The translations under genes were made by a program, and so were the position numbers. DNA of 64,000 nucleotides, taken from positions 124,001 through 188,000 of the forward strand of contig NC_031497.1 of the NCBI RefSeq assembly GCF_000237925.1. The letters are read 5' to 3'. The notes beneath the pieces were generated by a model that was given only the letters and a program-made list of their open reading frames with translations, had not been told where the DNA came from and ran no database searches. This document shows, piece after piece, positions 52,835 to 62,100 of the stretch. Every line of letters begins with the position of its first letter. Position 1 is the first letter of the stretch. The stretch is from Schistosoma mansoni. Lineage: Eukaryota; Platyhelminthes; Trematoda; Strigeidida; Schistosomatidae.

Positions 52835-55800
52835 CCAACTTGTGATGATATCGGTTAAGTGCTCTGGCGCGAGACTGGTAGGTCTTGGGTTTAAATCTCG
52901 CGAGGCGGGATCGTGGATGCGCGCTGCCACTGAGGAGTCCCACAGTAGGACGAAACGGCCGTCCAGTGCTTCCAGGTTTTTCATGGTGGTCTAGCTTCAA
53001 TCGACTCATGATTTCAACTATGAAAATAGTGAAATCACCACAAAACCTCTTCTGATCTATAAAGGTTTCGGTAGAGTGAAAATTCCCGTTAGGATATTAC
53101 TAAAAGGACAAGGAGAAAAAAACCCTTTTCTTCAATCAACATTATACGCATATATATGTTTGAATTGCATTACTAATAAATTGATACTAATTGGTTAGCA
53201 GTGTTACACAATTTAGAATTTCATAATTGATTACAAAATGTTTTCGAATGATTAATTAAGCGATTGGAGGAAGAACGATTTCGGTAATTATGATAAGCTA
53301 GTTAAAAATGACGTGCGATTCGATAAGTCTGTCATCGTATCGTCGAATACCATCCATTCTGATTGAGCGAAAGACAGTTCAAAATGATTATGTTTTCTAT
53401 ACTCTTTCATCTATTGGAAACAGGATAATAGGCTGATTTAAACAAAGCTTTCACAGTTATCTATTGTAATCCATCAGATCTTTCACATGCTTTGAGCGCT
53501 TGTCTTTTGGGTACCTCTGAAGCTATTAGCATCCACATTCAAAAAGCTAACTTTTGTACTAAAAAACGTCTATTCAACTCTTTTTGTCTACATTAGACAT
53601 CAATATTGAAGTAATTATTAATTAAAATTTGATCCATCTGGTTGTTTTATAAAATGTCTTTTAATTTCTCTAATTTTTCAGTTATTTACATGATTTCAAT
53701 ATTTGTCGCTTAATTCTTGCTTAGTGTTATAAAATTGACTTCTTATCAAAATATTGTATTAACTCTCTGGCCTGCTTGAATACCTGGGCTACCTGTTCCT
53801 GCCATGTAAATATTTCAAGAAGTTATCTGTTTTCGTTTGTTTTAACACACCATTATGTCTACTAATCGCATGACCTATTTAGGTGCATTTATGAAAAGTT
53901 TATAACCTTTCGCTGTACGGGTTACAAAAATGTACAATCAACGACATCGGGATGACTGGCAATATGTGTCGAAAAGAAGGAACATTATTCAGACGTCAAT
54001 TCTTGAACTGCTTACATCTAACATGTGATCACACAATATTTATCATCAGGACCGATCAAGAAATAAGAACAGGAAACTTGTTGAAATACTTTGCGCTAAG
54101 AATTCTATATTGTACCGAAAATATAATATTGAATAAAGTCATTAATAATAATATGATACAATCTGATAACCAATTGATTACATTCACTTAGTATTATTTG
54201 TTTGAATCTTCCCATTGATGTTTAGGACTGCAACTGGTCAGTCTCTAATTGGCATATGTGCATACTGTGCGTATTGCCTCCATATAGCCTTATCCATCTT
54301 TGCTTACTATTGATTACATGTTTTTACTATTTACAAATCATTACTTTGATTATCATATATTTAGCACATCCTCCCTCTTCTAATCACTTAGCTAATCATT
54401 TAACATTATTTTCATAATCAGTTTTGAAAATTTTATATTATTTAACTTTACAACTTGATTAGTATTATTTTATTATTACTATAAATGATGTATATGCGTG
54501 TATTACTGTAGAGCCATAATAGAAAAACCAATTGAAAAGCAATATTTCTTCATTCTAATTATCCTTTTAGTGAGCATGAGAGTTGTTCAAGACTTTTTAG
54601 TCAATTAGTTAGCTAGAAAATTTACTCAAATGTTTTTAAAATGTTCATTTACTTATATTCAGATAAATGTTTGGATGGATATGTTCATATTATTATTATT
54701 ATTATTATTATTTACAATCATTTATATTTTCCGGTTCGTAACACTCATACTTGTCGCTGTCTGTCGACATATATTTGTTCATTGAAAGAATATCATGATA
54801 TTGAGTGTAACCAATAGCTGGTTGGATTTATGTTAGTGACTAGCAGTGGAATCTAAGACACATCACCAGGATGTATCTGTATCACTATGCTGAGATTCCT
54901 AATGAGTAACTTCATTGACAGTTTATTAAGATGAGTACTAGATTTGAGTCTTAGTATTAACATCAGTAACTCCGCCTGTAGCTCCTCCGGGGGCTACTGC
55001 CAGTCCCAAGCCCGGGTAAAGGAGAAGGGCTGGGTATGGGGTTAGCGACCCCATTCCGTAGAAAACTAACTCGCTAAAAAAACGCTAACCAGAAAAAATT
55101 ATTCAAACCACTTAAACTCTGCCCTGGGAGTAGAAGCAATAATTATGACGCTTCATGATGAAAGCCGAGTTCCTTCGGAAGTCATGAGGCCGATGTACCT
55201 TCTAACAACCAGAGCAACAATTTTTATAGGTACATGGAATGTCTGTACAATGTGGGAGACCGGAAGAGTCTCCCAAATTATTGTAGAAATGAGAAAGTAC
55301 AATCTGGAGGTGCTTGGAATCAGTGATACATTAACATCAGTCTTAAAATAAAGGAGGGAAGTAAACCTCCTTTGATGAATCTTAAAATCAGTTCCGCTAT
55401 TTATTATTATCCAAACTATAATCAATAATACACTTTGTTTATTAAGAAAAGAGAATTTTCACTGATCTATTCAATTAAATAGTTCATAGTCAGGACATAA
55501 TACAGTTTATGTTTTTCATAAATTTAAGACATGGATATGGAATATACTAGTAACATAACGTTCATAGATATAATGTATGAGATTTGTAAGTTTTTCGAAT
55601 AAAACTGAAACTGTTTATAAAATTTTCACTGGAATATTTTATATGAATATTCGATCATTATTTTGTCAGTATGCTTCTTAGTTTAATTCTCCATATTTCA
55701 TATTAAGATAACAGGAGAGGAAAATATACAGCGAGATTATAATTTATGGACGAACTAATCAAATATAAGATAACAGGTCTTGTACTTCAGCGCGAGGTTC

Positions 55801-56093
55801 ATTCATCCCTTTGGCTAAATCGAGTTTTGGGATTATAGCTGATGTTATTTCCTGATGGAAACTCTAAATCTAATTCGTAATCTTAATCATCAACTGTAAA
55901 TCGTAATTCTAATTCCTCACACTGGTTTATAACTCTCATTTGGTCCTGATTATTAAATGGACACCCTCAAGGTCAGTCTAGCGTTGCTGAAAGGTCATCC
56001 AAAAATTATAGTCTCACCGAAATGAATTACTGAATAGATCTCCCCTAGTACTGCTGATCTTAAAACATATGATCCAAGATATCTTTGTTAGCC

Positions 56094-56132
<39 letters not shown>

Positions 56133-59100
56133 CGTAACTACAGCTGACTTAGTTACATTCATTATACTAGAGACTCATTGAATATAGGGCGATGTCACGT
56201 TGTATGATTATTTACACTGATTGAATGTTATTTATCAAGGTGTTTTTGTGGCTGTTATTAGAGGTCAGTATTAATCAGTGAGAAACTTATATTTTAAAGA
56301 ATCTAATCACATTGTTGTAGAGGTTATTGGTAGGTATTTGAAAAAATAGATCAGTTTTCATTGTTAGGTGGTTGGAGATAGTAGGCGGGAATCCCTGAAC
56401 TTAGGTTCCGTGCTGTTTTAGGATTAATCAACAAAGTAGTCTTAAAGGAACTGAGGCTTCGTTACAAATTCATGCACGCTTCACCTCAGTGTTGAACCAA
56501 TCGTCTATATTTCAGTCTAATAGGTCAGTTGAAGTCTAAACATTTCAGTGATAACATCTCAGACTATGAAGCCGGATCATGCTGGTTCGAAATCCACTGG
56601 AAATATTGGTACTTCTTACGGTTTTTTAACGAATATCAAACAGCATCAAAACTAAGCTAGCCAGGATTTTCTGCTGACTACCTTCGACCACCTATAATCA
56701 CGATACGTTTACCTAATTCACCTTAATTTTTATGCTTATAAATGAATTGTGATGATTTATATTAAACATTAGTTAGAATTTCTTTTTATATCGTTTAAAG
56801 ACAATGATTGATTAGACTTACCGAACCAAAACGATGCATTAATAAATATGATTCCGCAGCTGGATTCATTCCAACTGTATTTAATTTCCATCCAATTAAC
56901 TGAAATTTTGTAAAAAAAAAAATAGTGGTTACATTAAACTAAACACACAAATGTTCAATATTTATTATTTATTAGAATTTTGTTTGGAGTTTATCAAACG
57001 GACAACTTTCAATTACAAACCGATCAGATTTCAACTTGAGTAATTAAAATGAATAGATTTGGGAAAAAGATAAAGTTTTATTGTGTAGTAGAACTCCTGG
57101 AAAACTTAAGTTGACAAATTATTTCATGAAATCAAGAACGATGATTTAAACTACACCAATACAGATATGAACTGGGAAAACGAAGGACTAGTAAGGAATA
57201 ATCGAGTTGAATTATTCAGTTTACAGACAATTGAAAAGGATAACTTTATACACTATTCAGTCGTATACTATCACCAACAATAGTTTCTACACTAAAAATC
57301 ATTATTTTATACATTCAATTTTCTTTAAATATCCTATTTACCTCAAAGAATCATTGTTGTTGTAATATATCAGTTACTTATTATTTGAATAATTCTATCA
57401 GTATAAAACTCAGAAGAGACTGAATGATACATGAAAAACTTTTTATTTTGTTTGTAGACCATGTACGGTATAGGTGAAAGTACGTACCTCGTAGAAAAAG
57501 AACAAAGTTGAATATTGTCAACATTATTTCAGGATTTTATCCTAATCAGATTAGTCGGTATTATATTTTTCTCCCTTTTTCTTACTTTAGTTTGGTCATT
57601 TGGCTGGGACAATATTCATTTGTTAAGATAAAGATTGAATTTGAATGAACATAAAATAATTCGGATTAGTGAAAAGAATTCAGAGGGAATTTTACCAATC
57701 GTTTATGATTGGTTTTGTCATTTCTCACTCGAGATCTATAAATAGTACATTGTAGAGAGGTGGAGTAGGGACGAAGCGTTTGGATATGGAAAAGTAATAG
57801 ACTAGATCGTCCTGAAGATTGACAAATTGAAAGTACAAACCCTCACAAACTATTCTGCCTTTTTTTCATACTGAATTTATCATTACTAAAAGTTAACGAA
57901 TATCAAATGAATAATTTTATTCTCAACATTTTAAGTCAACAGAGAGTATAGATTGCTTTATATAGCGGTATTTCATAATTTTATTTTTAAGTTAAAATGT
58001 ATGGAATTCAAATGAATTAACATACATAATAATCCATATCTGAAAAACAATATACAGTATATCAAATGATCAGAGATAGTCAGCAGTGAATCCTATTTCA
58101 CCCAGGTTTCGTGCGATTCGCCTCTTGTCAATACTTGCAATCCTAAGGGAACTTATCAACCTCTTAAAAACTGATTAATGATGTTGAGTTACTTAGAACA
58201 GTAGTCAAACGATAACTTGACCGATAGAATCAGATCAGTTCTGAAAGACCAGACAAACATGAAATTGATCACTAATTAAAGGTCAGTTGCCCCCGAATGC
58301 CCTGGTACGGCCGACAGTGGGTAGAGTCCGCTCTCCCTCTCCAAATGCTCTCATATGGCCACGATTATTTAGCCTCTGCTAGGGAAGTCCTACTCACTGC
58401 CTTCTCGTACCACAGGTGTTGTTTACGAAATTGAGAGGACGAAAAGCGAATGTCCGGCGCTATAACCGGGTTGGTGGACACAGAGAGTCCACCTAGGGGA
58501 GTTGGAAAACCCTGATTTCAAACCAATGGTGCACATGGGTTCCAGTATCCCGAGGGAACAAATGGCGTATAAATTAATTGTTGGTCACCGGCTACCATGT
58601 GACTGCATCTCCTTACGATGCTCTACTGCCTTGTGGACCAGACCTCTAGGTCAAAGGCTCGGCGTGTGGTCCCCTGAAAAACCACTTGCTTCTGTTTGGG
58701 CACCTGCGCAGTATCACAGCCCTCACACAAATCAAATGAGATTTGTGCGGCGCATATATATCTCATGCTTCCTTGTACCAATATTTATTTGTTTAAATAA
58801 TAGTAATAAAAAGTCAGTTAGGTGTACATAAAAGTATTATTAAACAGAATCAGATATGTCAAAATAATCTGTTTAAATCAAAATAAATAAACTAGAGAAA
58901 TTAGTTTATAATCAGTCAGCTATTAAGACTGTAAAATCTGTAATATATAAGTTTCTCCATAAGTTGTCACATTAAAATAGGTTACATTGACAGGATAATA
59001 GGCTGTAGAGGTAGAGGCATAATAATAACACACCTCACATAATTAAAAGCCATATCATTAAAAATATATATTTAGGAAAAATGAATAAGATTAAAGGACA

Positions 59101-62100
59101 TAATGCATAAAATGGAAATAAACACATGATTTGAAAAGATAAATAATGAAGATAGCTGCACAACTGCAACAAGTTTAAAATATTTTAAGAGGATGGAATC
59201 CTGATGATTTAGTGTACGTGATGGGTATGAAAATGCTACGGATATACCTGTCCATTTCAAACTTGTAGTCTCTTTTAAATGAATACAAAAAGCGTTTGAA
59301 GCTTAACATATAATTTTTATTTGTATGTAGTGTTTTGTAGAGATTATAGTTGTTTCTCAGTTCAAATCACAAGTTGACCTAAGCTAGACCGCCATAAAAA
59401 CCTGAAAACACTGGACAACCATTTTGTCCTTATGTGGGACTCCTCAGCATTGAGAACCCAAGATCCCGCATGTGGGACTCGAATGAATGTTGATGTTACA
59501 CCAGGATGATTGGGCGTACAGAATGCTAAAGTGCATTCTGTTAAGATGCTGGAAAATGTTATTTACTAATGAAACTAACACTTACATACGCAATCATCAA
59601 TGTTAGCAATATTAGTTCATCAATGAAATGAGTACAAATATACACGTCTCTAGAATAAAGTGTCATGGTTGAGAATCATTTCGCTCGTCATAATACGTAA
59701 TATTGACCATAAGTTTACGTCACCGAGTTGGGATTTGAATTTCAACCTCCCAAGGTTTATGAATGAAAACTGTTATTCATAAACACAGATTGATCTAAAA
59801 CGCGAATTAACTGCATATTCTGGATCGCGAAACCCTTATTTGCTGTCAAAAAAGAATAACATTTAGTCGGTGTTACATGTCTGAAACGTTCATCCTCGTT
59901 ATTTCCATCTTACAAGTTGGTTAGTTTCATCTGACGACCATAATTAATTGTCTCAATATTAAGACGGAATGAAGAGATCAGAGGATTAAATTGTCGTTCA
60001 AATGATTTGAAATCGTTGAAACTTTATAGGAGTTCACTAAAATGGAGGTCGAATTCTAAAGATTATATTTCTGAGCAGTTTTAACTAGATCGTATTTCTT
60101 GGTGAGTAAATGTAGTTAGGCCCCTCAACTTACTTATACGTCAAAATGAATCTGATCTTAAACTCTCTCTACTAAGATTTTAATAAAGAGGTTCCATCAT
60201 TTCCCAAAGTAGCCTTAAATGATCTCACTCATGACCGTTGCCGATAACCACTTCCGAATAAGTCTTGGAGGGAAGGTAGCTGCTCGGTTATGTTACAGAA
60301 ACATATAGGCAATGAAAATCAGCATTTTTGTTTTCCAACGGGTTTAATAATCTAAATCTGATGACAATTAAACGTGACCTATTGATTCGAACGATAAGAA
60401 TGTCATACAAAATATATAAAATTAAATGTTAACATGAAACAGTGTAAAGAAGGTGCTATCAACATGAAAGATAAATGTCTTACTCTATCCCGAAGATTTT
60501 CAGATAACCCTGCAGTTGTCCCAGTACAATGAATTAAAACAGCACCCAAAACTATGTCATATCTTAACATCTGAAATAATATATACACATTGCAAAAATA
60601 AAACAATACGGATTAAATCAATCAGATAATCAGTTTAGGAAGATGATTAATTCCTATAACTACAGAATTCTAAAGTACATACCACCAGTCTAACTAATAT
60701 ATTTGCTCCAGCTCCTTCACCGAAAACAACAACATACTGTAATCTAGTAATATAGTAAGAAAAACATTGTTTATATTTTTCTGATTAGAAAACGTAAAGG
60801 TTACCTAAGTGCATTGCATACTTCACTCATGCCTTCTGCAAGTTGTTGAACTGAAGGAAATGTATAACTGGAAAAAACAATAGAATGGCAAATATTGAAT
60901 AGTTTAAAGTTTTGAAAGGATAGTTAGAATGTGTGCTTGGAACACGATCAACTTTAAGTAAAATAAGATACTTAAAGAAATTCAATTTCTTAGAGACTAT
61001 TCGCACTTCATAAATCTCATAACATCTTTTATTTACCTTAGTCTGTTTGGAAACGGTCATAGAAACATAGCACATCTACGTTTATAGTATATTGAAAGTC
61101 ATTAAATAGGTGGGTTTCATATATCACAAAAACTGGCCTCAAAGATTTAATTGGACCTCGGTAAACTCCACAAAACTAGACATCGACAGTCATGACGCTT
61201 GAGATCAACAGTAATGCGATCTCTTTGAAACTGATTATATCGGTGCATTTTATAAGGCTTCTAACATACTATCTACATTTTTATATGTCTGTAGGGAGGC
61301 AGAATGTTAATAGCCAACGATACTATCAAAACTTTAAGCATGTTCAGCCTGTGAAACTGGTGAATAGTTTTGTTTTTACCACATTGTCCATTAAAATGCT
61401 CCTAGGTCAAAAGTTTAGGTTATAAATCAAGATCAACACACCGGGTTTTCATAGCCATCAAACTATGTTAAACAGAAATTTAGATGAAGAGCATCTTCTT
61501 GATGTGTCAAAATACAAGTTGATTTGCTTACTTTACCGACACTAAACAGGAAATTATTATTCCTTTATACCTAAAAATGACGCGTAATTCGTCATGAACT
61601 GTAAGTATCTGAGATATTCTCGAACATTATATAGTTAGCTGTAAATGTCGTTATCATTGAAGGGTCATTTAAAACTGGTGAAAGTTTTTTTAGTTAAATG
61701 ACTTACTCTGCAGGTAAATCTGATTCCCCGTCTCCTTGTCCTGGAACATCTACATGTACCCAGGTACATCGATTAACTAACGGTTCCATGGATTCGTGTG
61801 CAAGAAAATTAACAATTTCATTATCTGTAGTGATTAGCACATTTTAAACTATTTTGAACATTCAGCATACGATTGCATCCAAGATCATGAACTGTCAAGA
61901 AAGCAACTTTTGTATTACGTGGACCCTGTTTATGGAATATTTACTTCCAAGATAAGTGATTTTACCTGTATGAATACGTTAATTTTTCCACAACTTTCAG
62001 TGTTCACAACTTGATGTTCTACCTAACGGAAAATAAGTATTTAAGTGATAATCAGTGTACAATTGTATCAATCTCACCCTAATTTATGATTTTGTACTTG

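Noticed and set aside
52781-53009. Two minus-strand open frames with YIYIYI repeats
   Set aside because: They are translations of a (TA)n microsatellite joined to SINE A10 in antisense.
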